Part shown: positions 18,926 to 27,800 of the stretch, piece by piece
How positions within the stretch are numbered: position 1 is the stretch's first letter
How the letters are laid out: the number at the start of each line of letters is the position of its first letter
Made by a program: the position numbers and the translations under genes
Assembly: GCA_963844845.1 (NCBI GenBank)
Contig: CAWJPW010000003.1
Location: 1-64,000, forward strand
Length of the DNA stretch: 64,000 nucleotides
From: CAWJPW01 sp963844845
Lineage (GTDB): Bacteria; Acidobacteriota; Thermoanaerobaculia; Thermoanaerobaculales; Sulfomarinibacteraceae
Direction of reading: 5' to 3'
Notes under the pieces: model-generated
Database searches by the model: none
Told to the model about the DNA's origin: nothing
Seen by the model: only the letters and a program-made list of their open reading frames with translations

Positions 18926-19620
18926 CACGTACCACAACTCTCACAACTCAAAGGGTGCCAAGTACCGCGTCAGGGCGTTGGCTGCCGTGAGGTGGCGGCT
19001 TCGCTGAGGGGGATCCTTCGGCTCCCTCCGGCCCCGAAGGGGCCTCCGGTCGCGCAGGATGACAGGTGGGGGTCGGGGCGGCTGGTGCGGAGTGAAGGCC
19101 TCGCCGAAGGGGACCCTTCGGCTGCGCCGTCGCCTGCCGGCGACCAAGCGGTGCCACCCTCGGCATTGCGGCATTGCACCGACACCGCCGCAGGTAGCAG
19201 GTGCCCCTCCCCCAAGGGACGTCATCGCGGTTGAGGCCGCGCGGCCGCTGCGGAACGGGCTTGAGGCGCTGTTCCACAAGATCGAGCTGAAGCCGAGGTG
19301 TCGACGTGGGTGCGGGCCGCGGTGCGGGAGGTGCGGGGGCGAGCTGGTTCTGTTCGGCCGCGAGGGGCCGTCGATTCGGTGCCCGCGGTGCGGCGAGGGT
19401 GTGATGCGGGGGAAGCACACCTGGGTGTCGTGAAGGGAGGCCGCAGGCTGACGTGAGGTGGCGGCTTCGCTGAGGGGGATCCTTCGGCTCCCTCCGGCCC
19501 CGAAGGGGCCTCCGGTCGCTCAGGATGACAGGTGGGGGTCGGGGCGGCTGGTGCGGAGTGAAGGCCTCGCCGAAGGGGACCCTTCGGCTGCGCCGTCGCC
19601 TGCCGGCGACGGCTGCGTAC
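18922..19620. repeat. Repeat blocks, copies 2 and 3
   Basis: 18922-19145 repeats the block seen at 16685-16975. A GGTGCCACCCTCGGCATTGC unit sits at 19150-19177. 19448-19620 is a third copy of the block, almost base-for-base equal to 18995-19145. Confidence 0.7.
19230..19433 (+). pseudogene. Possible zinc-ribbon gene remnant
   Basis: An open stretch without a start encodes two Cys pairs, CGRCGGELVLFG and IRCPRCGEGVMRG, typical of a small zinc ribbon, ending HTWVS and a stop at 19433. The frame is entered from a repeat, so this looks like the 3' end of a lost gene. Function unknown. Confidence 0.3.
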
Positions 19621-19780
19621 AGGGTGACAGGGTGACAGGGTAGGGTTGGGGCGGCGGCTTCCGTGGGGTGAAGGCTTCGCTGAAGGGTGACTGGGTCGGG
19701 TTGGGACTGTGGACGGCGGAGTCCTTCTGCGATTGCTGGCGGCCGGCTGATGATGTCGGATCCGAAGCCCGGCGCCTCCT

Positions 19781-21199
19781 CTACCTGGAGGGGTAGCGAG
19801 ACAGCGGCGATGTCGTCGCGTCGCCGGTCTGGCCGTCGACGACGGAGCCGTAGGCCCAGACGGTACAACCGGGGGTGTCGACCTCCACCACCGCGAAGCC
19901 TCGGCTCACGCCGGTCGCCTGGGCGGCAGCGAAGAAGCGGTCGATCTGCGTGTAGCTGTTGGCGGCCACGCTGAGCTGCACGGGGTTGCCGGCGTACTCG
20001 CCGCTCGGGTCGAGCAGCGAGACCCGCACGGCGCAGCTCTCGGGACCATCAAGATGGACCACGCCGATGTTTGTGCGGAAGCGCTCGTCGCTCCTGAGTG
20101 CCTGCAGGACACCGACGACTCCGGTGGAGATGCCGTCGTCGATGGCGACGGCCGGGATGTGCTGTCCAAAGGAGCCGGTGGCTGTCAGGTTGTAGGTCCG
20201 GGCCTGGGCCACGGTGGCGACGTCGGCGTCGATCTGCACAACGCCCTTCACCGAGGCGGCCGGGTCGAACCCGAACAGGGACACCGCCACATCGGACCAC
20301 GACAGCTCGCTGCCGGCGGGGAATGAGGCGCTCGTGTCGGTGACTGAGCCGTCCTCGGCGGAGACGAACCTCACGTGGACCGCGGTGTCGGTGCCGGACC
20401 AGTTGATCATGGAGAGATCCGTGCGCCAGTTGGTGCCGGAGGCGCCAGGGGCGTGGATGACGGCGGGGACGACCAGCGTGTGTTCGTCGCTGGGCGAGGC
20501 GCCTGTGACGAGGACCGCCCCGTCCGAGTTGGCGGTGGCGCCGCGGTTGTCCACGGCAACCAGTTGGACACGGTAGAAGCCGGGCTCCGTGAAGACGTGG
20601 GTCAACGTCGGCTGACTGATGACCGTCGTGTCGATGACGCCGTCGCCGTCGAGATCCCAGCGGTAGGCGACGATCGAGCCGTCCGGGTCGCTGACTCGGG
20701 CGGTGAACGTCACCTCGAACGGGGCGTCACCGGAGTACTCCGACGACTGGACGCTGCAAGCGTGGGGGACGGCGGTGGGGTAGTCGCAGTCGCTACCGAG
20801 CGGCTCGAACTCCGCGGGCCTCGGCATCGACCACTCGCCCCAGCCGTCGCCATTGCCGGCCCGGACCTCCCAGTGCCAGTCCTGTCGGTTCCCGTTGGTG
20901 ACGTAGGCCCACTCACTTTCGGAGTACGACGAGTCGGTGACAATCGCGTGGATCGCAGGGTGCTCGGCGCCCTGGTGCCACAGCTCGATCTCGTAGCGGT
21001 CGGCGCCCGGGACATCCGCCCAGTCGAAGTCGTTCTCCTGCCTGTCGCAGCCGTCGCTGCAGCCGTTGTCCAGGACCGCGTTCGCGGCAGGGAACAGGAG
21101 TGTCGGCGGCTCCGGTGGGTCCGCCGAGGCGATCGACACCTGAAGCGCACCGACACACGCCACAACGAGGCTCGCCAGCGTCACATCGCGACGTCGCAT
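19781..21199 (-). CDS. Secreted PKD-domain protein
   Basis: A 472-residue exported protein. The signal peptide spans about 1-26 (LASLVVACVGALQVSIASA). Residues 30-120 resemble a fibronectin-like module (DWADVPGADRYEIELW). A PKD domain follows at about 150-235, with DPDGSIVAYRWDLDGDGV and FTEPGFYRVQLVAVDN. The C-terminal half, with PAVIHAPGASGTNWRTDLSM, is a beta-rich domain common in secreted proteins of this kind; its role is unknown. ATG at 21199 has GGAGG six bases upstream and beats the earlier in-frame starts. It lacks the GFExGD tail. A 3' fragment of a paralogue lies at 32219-32513. Confidence 0.75.
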   Translation of the reverse strand: MRRRDVTLASLVVACVGALQVSIASADPPEPPTLLFPAANAVLDNGCSDGCDRQENDFDWADVPGADRYEIELWHQGAEHPAIHAIVTDSSYSESEWAYVTNGNRQDWHWEVRAGNGDGWGEWSMPRPAEFEPLGSDCDYPTAVPHACSVQSSEYSGDAPFEVTFTARVSDPDGSIVAYRWDLDGDGVIDTTVISQPTLTHVFTEPGFYRVQLVAVDNRGATANSDGAVLVTGASPSDEHTLVVPAVIHAPGASGTNWRTDLSMINWSGTDTAVHVRFVSAEDGSVTDTSASFPAGSELSWSDVAVSLFGFDPAASVKGVVQIDADVATVAQARTYNLTATGSFGQHIPAVAIDDGISTGVVGVLQALRSDERFRTNIGVVHLDGPESCAVRVSLLDPSGEYAGNPVQLSVAANSYTQIDRFFAAAQATGVSRGFAVVEVDTPGCTVWAYGSVVDGQTGDATTSPLSRYPSR

Positions 21200-21344
21200 T
21201 CTCATCCTCCAGATCCGGTCATCGGTTCTGTGCTGCAACGAACTCTGGGCATTTTAGAGACTGCTCAAGTCTATCATCGTGCGAAAAGAGACCCTCGCCA
21301 TGGTGCCCTCGCTCGATCACGGCCGGAGAGCGTGGCTCAGCAGC

Positions 21345-21371
21345 GGTGCCACCCTCGGCATAGCGGCATTG
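21345..21371 (+). repeat. GGTGCCACCCTCGGCATAGC palindromic-type unit
   Basis: Single copy of the dispersed unit, in the 440-bp gap between the PKD and HAF genes. The rest of that gap shows only a TAAAAT box read leftward near 21257 that could serve the PKD gene. Confidence 0.55.
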
Positions 21372-21636
21372 CGCGCCGCCCATCGTTGCCGGGCATGACG
21401 AGGTGACGAAGCTCGATCGGAGGCCTTGTCAGCGTCGGGTGGGCCGCACCTCCTTCGGCATCGCGCCGTCCTGAGGGGAGCTGGCGTCCTCAGCCGAGAA
21501 GGGGAGGACCTCGCGTGCCAGCGCGGATTTCGTAAGGCCAGGGGTTCTTCACTCCGCGGCCGGGCGGCGGCGACGCCTCCGCTCAGGAAGGCGTGGCCCG
21601 AGAATACGAGCGGCGGCGAGTGCGTTGCGAAAATAA

Positions 21637-22881
21637 ATGTCGATCTCGAAAGCGGGTCCGTGCCCTCGTCCTGTCGCGTTGCTGTGCGCGCTGGCTGTGC
21701 TCGCGGCGGCCACCGCCGCGGCTCAGTCCACCTACCGTGTGGTCGACCTCGGCCGGCTGAGCTCGTCGGGCTCGTACTTCAGCTACGCGGAGAGCCTCAA
21801 CAACCTGAACCAGGTGGCGGGCTTCACCTACCTGCAGACCGCCTACCATGCCTTCCTGTACGTGCCCACCTCCGGGACGATGTCCGACATGGGCGATCTC
21901 GCCGGTGGTGACGACCTCAGCCACGCCGTGGCGGTCAACGACCTGGGCGTGGCCGCGGGATCGAGCTCGGAGGCGGTGCTCGTGAACGCATCGTGGACGA
22001 CCCTGACCCGCGCCTTCAAGTGGAGCGCGCGGGCCGGTCTCGACGACATCGGCGCCGACGTCAACCCGGACGGGCACAGCTTCGCCTACGACATCAACTC
22101 GTCGGCGTGGGTGGTCGGAAGGCACTCGGCGGTCGGCATCTCGACGTACAGCAACCGCGCCTTCCTCTGGAAGCCGGGCGGGGTGGTGACCTACCTGCCT
22201 CACCTCGACCCCGCCGGCATGCCTTCGACCCGGGCCAACGCGATCACCGACGCGGGCCTGGTGGTGGGGGAGAGCAGCGGCTCGAACATCGGGACCCGCG
22301 CCTTCGAGTGGGACGAGGTGAACGGGATCAGCACCATCCCGGGCGACACCACGTTGGCCTCCCGGGCGCGCGACGTGAACGAGAGCGGGATGGTGGTCGG
22401 GCAGGCGGTGGTCTCCGACGGTCAGGGCGGCACCGAGTACGCCGGGATCGTCCTGGAGGGGGGGCAGCTCACCACCATCGACCTCCCCGCGGGGGCCGTC
22501 ATCATCGATGCGGTGGCGGTGAACGCCCGGGGCGAGGTGGTCGGCTCGGTGGGGATCGAACTCCCGACCTTGTGCCTCGATACCGGGAGTCTCCCCGATC
22601 CGACGTGCTTCGCGGACAAGATGACGGACCGCGCTTTCGTCTGGGCCGCCGCCACCGGGCGGGTGGACCTGACCTCCCAGATCGACCCTGCCGACCCCCT
22701 GGCCGGAACCCTGTTCGTGACCTCGGCGAACGACATCAACGACCACGGTTTCATCGCCGCCAACGGCTACGTCTCCGGGCAGAGCGGCCAGCACGCCTTC
22801 CTCCTGATACCGACGCTCGTCTTCAGCGACGGGTTCGAGACGGGCGACGCGAGTCGATGGTCGCAGGTGGTTCCCCCGTAG
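21637..22881 (+). CDS. Secreted HAF-repeat protein with GFETGD tail
   Basis: A 414-residue exported protein. The signal peptide is at about 1-29 (ALLCALAVLAAATAAAQ). The body repeats the HAF pattern of HAFLY or RAFxW plus DLG and NDxGxxxG: HAFLYVPTSGTM, RAFKWSARAG, RAFLWKPGG, RAFEWDEVNG, RAFVWAAATG and HAFLLIPT. It probably folds as a beta-propeller; its ligand is unknown. The last residues, FSDGFETGDASRWS, form the tail shared with four other proteins here. ATG at 21637 has only a weak A-rich upstream site. A complex repeat array begins 20 bp after the stop. Confidence 0.7.
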   Translation: MSISKAGPCPRPVALLCALAVLAAATAAAQSTYRVVDLGRLSSSGSYFSYAESLNNLNQVAGFTYLQTAYHAFLYVPTSGTMSDMGDLAGGDDLSHAVAVNDLGVAAGSSSEAVLVNASWTTLTRAFKWSARAGLDDIGADVNPDGHSFAYDINSSAWVVGRHSAVGISTYSNRAFLWKPGGVVTYLPHLDPAGMPSTRANAITDAGLVVGESSGSNIGTRAFEWDEVNGISTIPGDTTLASRARDVNESGMVVGQAVVSDGQGGTEYAGIVLEGGQLTTIDLPAGAVIIDAVAVNARGEVVGSVGIELPTLCLDTGSLPDPTCFADKMTDRAFVWAAATGRVDLTSQIDPADPLAGTLFVTSANDINDHGFIAANGYVSGQSGQHAFLLIPTLVFSDGFETGDASRWSQVVPP

Positions 22882-22900
22882 GCGCAGCGGGGCGGCCGGC

Positions 22901-23523
22901 GGTGCCACCCTCGGCATTGCGGCATTGCAGCCACGAAGCGGGACGGCGCCAGCGACGTACACGGCCTGTCATCCTGAGCGAGCGGAGGCCCGGAGGGCCG
23001 GAGCGTGTCCGAGGATTCCCCAAACGAGCTGTCATCCTGAGCGGAGGCCCGCAGGGCCGGAGTGTGTCCGAGGACCTCCCAAACGGTCTGTCATCCTGAG
23101 CGGAGGCCCGGAGGGCCGGAGTCGAAGGATCTCCCCGCAGGATCCCCGTCGTGGCTGCAGCGTCGTGCCGGCTTCGGCCAGGGGGTCCTTCGACTCCGGT
23201 CCCGCCTGCGGCGGGACCTGCGCTCGGGATGACGGGTGGGGTTGTGGCGGGGGCCGTGGCCGTTGGTCGGGTCCACGACTGCCGGTCTTGCTGGCGGTGA
23301 CTACCGCGCTGCTGCGGAATCCCATGGCCGTGGAGGCGCGCGACCTTCGCGCGCCACGAGCGCGTCCGGGCGGAGCGGGTTGCGCGACCTCCATCGGCGT
23401 GACGGCCCGGGGTACGGGGTGACCCCGGGCGGGGTTGGGTGCGCGGAGAAGCTCCGCGCCTGCGCCCCCGCCCCCCGTGGCCTCATCGCGGCGGGGATTG
23501 GGTCGGCTGCGAGCGCGACCGGC
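22901..23523. repeat. Composite repeat copy 2, first half of a 623-bp tandem duplication
   Basis: The unit opens with GGTGCCACCCTCGGCATTGC and runs through three TCATCCTGAGCGGAGGCCCG-type units and the CCGGTCCCGCCTGCGGCGGG arm. It is followed by TGGCCGTTGGTCGGGTCCAC and CACGAGCGCGTCCG. The next copy starts at 23524. No gene is seen in 22882-24118. Confidence 0.8.
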
Positions 23524-24022
23524 GGTGCCACCCTCGGCATAGCGGCATTGCAGCCACGAAGCGGGACGGCGTCGACGACGTACACGGCCTGTCATCCTGA
23601 GCGAGCGGAGGCCCGGAGGGCCGGAGTGTGTCCGAGGATTCCCCAAACGAGCTGTCATCCTGAGCGGAGGCCCGCAGGGCCGGAGTGTGTCCGAGGACCT
23701 CCCAAACGGTCTGTCATCCTGAGCGGAGGCCCGCAGGGCCGGAGTCGAAGGATCTCCACGGAGGACCCCCGTCGTGGCTGCAGCGTCGTGCCGGCTTCGG
23801 CCAGGGGGTCCTTCGACTCCGGTCCCGCCTGCGGCGGGACCTGCGCTCGGGATGACGGGTGGGGTTGTGGCGGGGGCCGTGGCCGTTGGCCGGGTCCACG
23901 GCTGCCGGCCTTGCTGGGGGTGACTACGGCGCTGCTGCGGAATCCCATGGCCGTGGGGGCGCGCGACCTTCGCGCGCCACGAGCGCGTCCGGGGTGGTGC
24001 CACCCTCGGCATTGCGGCATTC
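23524..24022. repeat. Composite repeat copy 3, second half of tandem duplication
   Basis: Near-identical to 22901-23370, with scattered substitutions. It breaks off after CACGAGCGCGTCCGG at about 23993 and is followed at once by another GGTGCCACCCTCGGCATTGC unit (23996-24022). Confidence 0.8.
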
Positions 24023-24118
24023 TGGCATTTGCGAGTGGGCCCAACATGGTGGAGCCAAGGGCAGCACTGGTGCGCTTCTCCCGAGGAAGCCGCCATACGC
24101 CAGAGAGGGCGTGGGCTA

Positions 24119-24480
24119 GCCGATCGGGAGGCGGCGCACTCGTATCGCCTCGTCGGTCACGCTCACGAGGGCGCCGGCAGCGAGCTGGAGCTCCGTCCCG
24201 CGCAGCACGGCGTCGAGAACGGCGTTCACCTTCGTTGGCTTCATGTCGCTGAGCCGGAGCGTGATGATGCTCGGGACGGGATCGCCGCTCAGCGCCACGA
24301 TCCTTCCGAAGTCGAGGTCGTGGGTGACGATGACGCGACGCTCGTCTTTCGCCTTGGCGACGATGCCGTCGTCGGGCATGCGCCCGAGCCCCTGCTCGGA
24401 GAGGTGGACCGCATCGTGGCCTTGCGATCTTGCCCGGCGGTTGACTGCGCGATGCCCATGTCGAGCAGGAGGCGGATCAC
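24119..24480 (-). CDS. DUF5615 PIN-like toxin (one frame break)
   Basis: About 120 residues of a small PIN-fold-like protein, probable ribonuclease toxin. The start, MIRLLLDMGIAQST, gives the first acidic residue (D7). After a single-base frame change near 24.43 kb the protein continues as GHDAVHLSEQGLGRMPDDGI, then RVIVTHDLDFGRI with the conserved D-x-D pair. The GTG start at 24480 overlaps the stop of the DUF433 gene (GTGA). The break could be a sequencing error or could have silenced the toxin. Confidence 0.75.
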
Positions 24481-24710
24481 GCCGTCTCCGCCGAGGGAAT
24501 GACGACGTCATCGGAGGTCCACGCGGCATATCGCAGGGCCTGGGTGACATCCTCGGCCTCGAGATCGGGGTACTCGGAGAGGATCTCTGCCGTCGTCATC
24601 CCGTTGGCAACGAGGTTCACCACCAACGAGACGGAGATACGCATGGCGCGGATGCACGCCTTGCCTCCCAAGATGTTGGGGTCGAAGGTGATGCGATCGA
24701 AGCCGAGCAT
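24477..24710 (-). CDS. DUF433 antitoxin
   Basis: A 77-residue protein of the DUF433 family, a helix-turn-helix antitoxin often paired with DUF5615. Diagnostic segments are FDRITFDPNILGGKACIRAM, ISVSLVVNLVANGMTTAEIL and YPDLEAEDVTQALRYAA. ATG at 24710 is the family start. It overlaps the toxin by 4 bp. The promoter region runs straight into a GGTGCCACCGCTCGCATCGT repeat pair at 24746-24840. Confidence 0.85.
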   Translation of the reverse strand: MLGFDRITFDPNILGGKACIRAMRISVSLVVNLVANGMTTAEILSEYPDLEAEDVTQALRYAAWTSDDVVIPSAETA

Positions 24711-24745
24711 GGGAGCCGCCCTGCACAGTATAGCGACACTCAGCG

Positions 24746-25030
24746 GGACCACCCCCGGCACTGCGGCATTGAGAGGTGCCACCGCTCGCATCGTGGCATT
24801 GGTGAGGTCGGGCGGAGGGCGAGCACGCAGACCGATGAAGGGCCGTGCCACGTACCACAACTTTCACAACTCGAAAGGTGGCACGGGCCGTGTCAGGGCG
24901 TTGGCTGGCGTGGGGTGAAGGCTTCGCTGAGGGGGATCCTTCGACTGCGCCGTCGCCTGGCGGCGAAGGCTCCGCTCAGGATGACGTAGTAAGTGGAACG
25001 CCTGGCGGCGCCGGCTCCGCTCAGGATGAC
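24746..25030. repeat. Palindromic-type unit pair and GTGCCACGTACCAC unit
   Basis: 24746-24840 is almost identical to 37999-38098 (a GGCATTGCGGCATTGAGAGG unit followed by a GGTGCCACCGCTCGCATCGT unit). It is followed by a GTGCCACGTACCACAACTTT unit (24845-24877) and two TCAGGATGAC-edged repeats up to 25030. Confidence 0.7.
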
Positions 25031-25105
25031 TGGGTTGGGTTCGACGGTGGCAAGCTCCTCGAGGCCTGGATGCTGGGCCGTTGACTACTTGCTAAGACGC
25101 GCAGA

Positions 25106-25125
25106 CATCACTACTATTAGTGATG
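25106..25125. promoter_or_regulatory. Perfect palindrome upstream of second abiE operon
   Basis: CATCACTA-CTAT-TAGTGATG, an 8-4-8 perfect inverted repeat, ends 20 bases before the abiEi GTG. A TACTAT -10-like box lies inside it. It is a good operator candidate for the AbiEi-type repressor that follows. TTGACT at 25081 is too far upstream for a normal -35. Confidence 0.6.
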
Positions 25126-25145
25126 ATAACTGTGCGGAGGAGCAA

Positions 25146-25949
25146 GTGGGGTCAGCTCTCAAGTTCTTCGAGTCCCATCCCGTGTTTCGGCACGAGGAGT
25201 TCCTGGCTAGCCGGGCTTCGGCAGGGAGCAGTCCGACGACGAGCAACAACCTGCTGGCGAAGCACGTTGCCAGCGGTCGCCTGCTCCGCATTCGGAGGGG
25301 GCTGTACGCGGTGGCACCGCCCGGGGTCAGTCCCGAAGCCGCGCAACCCGATCCCTATCTCGTCGCTTCGAAGCTCACGGGGGATGCAGCTGTCGCATAC
25401 CACGCAGCCCTCCAGCTCCACGGCAAGGCTTACTCGGTGTGGCACCAGGTTCACTACCTGACCGCGAAGCGCACTCGTCCCTTCACTTTTCGCGGGCAGG
25501 AGTATGTGCCCGTGCAGGTTGCCGAGGCCGTGCGGCACCTGGCCGACTTCGGCGGCGGCGTCGTGACGGCTCGTCACGCAGGTGGCGAGGCGCGCGTCAC
25601 GACCCTGGAACGAACCATGGTCGAGGTTCTCGACGCGCCGGAGCGGTGCGGGGGCTGGGAGGAGGTGTGGCGTTCGCTCGAGATGGTCGAGTACTTCAAC
25701 CTCGACGAAATCGTCGCTCATGTTCGTGTGCTCGGCTCCGCACTGACCGCGGCTCGGGTCGGCTTCTACCTGGAGCAGCACCGAGAGGATCTCATGGTGG
25801 AGGAGGATCACCTGGCTCCGCTTCGCGCCGTGGCGCCGCGCCAGGCGCGGTATCTCGACGGCCGCCGGGAACCGGGCCGCCTCGTCGCCGCCTGGAACCT
25901 CGTCGTCCCCGAGCGGGTGCTGGAGCGCAGCTGGGAGGAGCCGGGATGA
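25146..25949 (+). CDS. abiEi: AbiEi-type antitoxin (second operon)
   Basis: A 267-residue antitoxin-repressor of the longer AbiEi type. The N-terminus (FFESHPVFRHEEFLASRAS, then NNLLAKHVASGRLLRIRRGL) is the winged-helix domain. The middle (YLVASKLTGDAAVAYHAALQ, YLTAKRTRPFTFRG) and TTLERTMVEVLDAPERCGG match the C-terminal domain. GTG at 25146 has GGAGGAG five bases upstream; the ORF upstream of it runs through a repeat. The stop overlaps the toxin ATG (ATGA). It shares little sequence with the abiEi at 18038, so the two operons are different lineages. Confidence 0.8.
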   Translation: MGSALKFFESHPVFRHEEFLASRASAGSSPTTSNNLLAKHVASGRLLRIRRGLYAVAPPGVSPEAAQPDPYLVASKLTGDAAVAYHAALQLHGKAYSVWHQVHYLTAKRTRPFTFRGQEYVPVQVAEAVRHLADFGGGVVTARHAGGEARVTTLERTMVEVLDAPERCGGWEEVWRSLEMVEYFNLDEIVAHVRVLGSALTAARVGFYLEQHREDLMVEEDHLAPLRAVAPRQARYLDGRREPGRLVAAWNLVVPERVLERSWEEPG

Positions 25950-26965
25950 CGATCGACCGGCGCACTCTGCTCGAGGAGGCCGCGCGGAGCGGTTTCGCAG
26001 CGGAGCAGCTCGAGAAGGTGATCTGCCTCCTCGAGCTGACCGATGCGCTGTGGGGGCATCCCTTCCTGAAGGGAAGGCTGGTGCTCAAGGGCGGCACTGC
26101 GCTGAACCTCTTCATCTTCGACGTGCCGCGGCTGTCGATCGACATCGATCTCAACTACATTGCTGCGGCAGATCGCGCCACGATGCTCGCCGAGCGTCCC
26201 CGCGTCGAGCAGGCCATTCAGGCGGTCTGTGGTCGCCTCGGCATGCGCGTTCGGCGAGTCCCGCGGGATCATGCTGGTGGCAAGTGGCGGCTGGCCTATG
26301 CGAGTGCGCTGGGGTCATCTGGAACGCTGGAGCTGGACGTCAACTTCCTCCTCCGCACTCCACTTTGGCCACCGAAGCTCCGCGAGTCCAGAGAGGTCGC
26401 CGGCACGAGAGCGCGGTCGGTCCCCGTTTTGGATGTCAACGAGCTCGCCGCCGGAAAGCTGGCGGCGCTGTTCGACCGTGCTGCAGGCCGCGACCTCTTC
26501 GACACCCGCAACCTGCTCCGTCAGGCGGAGCTGGACCTCGAGCACCTCCGCCTCGCCTTCGTCGTCTACGGAGGCGTCAGCAGGCGGGATTGGCGCACGA
26601 TCTCGATCGACGCGATCGACGTCAGGCCTGGGGAGATCAGTCGCCTGCTGGTGCCGGTGCTGCGGGCTGGCGTGGCACCTTCGCGAGGGGAAACGGAGGC
26701 GTGGAGCCGCCGCCTCACCGAGGAGTGCCGTCAGCTCGTCTCGTCGCTCCTGCCCCTCCGCGACAACGAGATGGAGTTTCTCACACGGCTCAACGACAGC
26801 GGCGAGATCGCGGGCGAGCTGCTGAGCGACGAGCAGCGGCTCGTGGAGATCCTTCGCGTTCATCCGGGCCTGCTCTGGAAGGCATGGAACGTCCGCAGAC
26901 ACCGTGGCCTGGACTCGGAACATGACGCCGCTCCGGATGATCGAGGGCCGACAGGCAGCCGATAG
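25946..26965 (+). CDS. abiEii: AbiEii-type nucleotidyltransferase toxin (second operon)
   Basis: A 339-residue nucleotidyltransferase of the AbiEii/DUF1814 class. LKGGTALNLFIFDVPRLSID followed by IDLNY carries the GG-T and D-x-D elements of the active site. VLDVNELAAGKLAALFDRAA and RDLFDTRNLL are the usual downstream blocks. ATG at 25946 overlaps the antitoxin stop. The last 20 residues (RRHRGLDSEHDAAPDDRGPT) are polar and may be a read-through into flanking sequence. It ends 50 bp before the leftward stump of a third AbiE operon. Confidence 0.85.
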   Translation: MTIDRRTLLEEAARSGFAAEQLEKVICLLELTDALWGHPFLKGRLVLKGGTALNLFIFDVPRLSIDIDLNYIAAADRATMLAERPRVEQAIQAVCGRLGMRVRRVPRDHAGGKWRLAYASALGSSGTLELDVNFLLRTPLWPPKLRESREVAGTRARSVPVLDVNELAAGKLAALFDRAAGRDLFDTRNLLRQAELDLEHLRLAFVVYGGVSRRDWRTISIDAIDVRPGEISRLLVPVLRAGVAPSRGETEAWSRRLTEECRQLVSSLLPLRDNEMEFLTRLNDSGEIAGELLSDEQRLVEILRVHPGLLWKAWNVRRHRGLDSEHDAAPDDRGPTGSR

Positions 26966-26976
26966 GGGTCGGCCAT

Positions 26977-27376
26977 GTCAGGAGCCGGGCCTTCACCGAG
27001 GCCGCCACGTCGGGGCTCATGGCGCAGCCGTCTCCAGGGCGCTGCTGAGCCGACGCGAGGCCAGGACGGCGAGCACGCGGTCGAGCTCGGGAATCGTCGC
27101 CTTGCGCTGGCGGAGGGCGTCGTGGAGAGCCTCCAGCGCGACCTCCAGGCCCAGCAGCCGCTCGAAGCGGAAGCAGTCCACCACGGTACGGGCGGGGCTG
27201 GTGATGCGTGCGGGTACGCCCTCGAACTCCGTGTCGTGCACCCCGCACGCCCAGGCCGGGCCGGTGAAGCGGACGGCCTTCAGCCGGACGCCGGTGAGGC
27301 GCGGCTCCCGCGCCTTGTGTGGGATGGCGAGCCACACCGCGGCCGGCGACTGGGTGCCGATCTCGTGCACCCGCAC
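26977..27376 (-). pseudogene. Stump of a third abiE operon
   Basis: 27376-27017 encodes the C-terminal 119 residues of an AbiEi antitoxin (VWLAIPHKAREPRL, RTVVDCFRFERLLGLEVALE). Its N-terminus is replaced by a TCACCCTGAGCGAAG repeat edge. Its stop overlaps an ATG at 27020 that begins a toxin gene, MSPDVAASVKARLL, cut after 14 codons at about 26978 by unrelated sequence. Both halves are therefore truncated, one on each side, leaving only the operon's junction. Confidence 0.75.
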
Positions 27377-27650
27377 CGCCTCTCCCCGTCACCCTGAGCG
27401 AAGCCGGCGCCGCAGGCGACGGCGGAGTCGAAGGGTCTCCCCGGAGCAGGAGAGTAGGCACAAGCCGTTGGAAGGGTGGGGGGTTCTCAGTAGGAGATCC
27501 TTCGACTCCCTCCGGCCCCAAGGGGGCCTCCGGTCGCTCAGGATGACAGGTAATTGGAAGGGCCCCGGGCCTTCGGTCGCTCAGGATGACAGGTCTGGGG
27601 TGCAGGCGACGGCTCCGCTCAGGGTGACAGGCTTGGCGGCGGCGAGTAGC
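27377..27650. repeat. TCACCCTGAGCG repeat group
   Basis: Three inverted and direct copies of the TCATCCTGAGCG-type unit, with edges GTCGAAGGGTCTCCCCGGAG, GGGGCCTCCGGTCGCTCAGG and CTCAGGGTGACAGG. No gene is seen between 27377 and 27800. Confidence 0.65.
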
Positions 27651-27724
27651 GGGTGCCACGTTTCCCTTATCCCATTGGTAAGGCACCGGCTACCCGCAAT
27701 GCCACAATCGAAAACGTGGCACCC
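27651..27724. repeat. 74-bp palindromic element with 13-bp inverted ends
   Basis: GGGTGCCACGTTT at the left and AAACGTGGCACCC at the right enclose 48 bp containing GGTAAGGCACCGGCTACCCG. It looks like a complete REPIN or MITE-like unit related to the dispersed GGTGCCA elements and to the ends of the RAYT element at 44171. Confidence 0.6.
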
Positions 27725-27800
27725 AACGACACCCAACCCAACTTCCTTGGGCCGGGCACCCTCATTCAGCACCTCGGCTGGGCGGTGGCTCGCCCCAGTC

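Noticed and set aside
14891..27650. Long reading frames encoding CHPERSRR-, HPERPEA- or AQDDR-rich peptides on both strands.
   Set aside because: They are translations of the dispersed TCATCCTGAGCG repeats; composition follows the repeat and no start sites or families are present.
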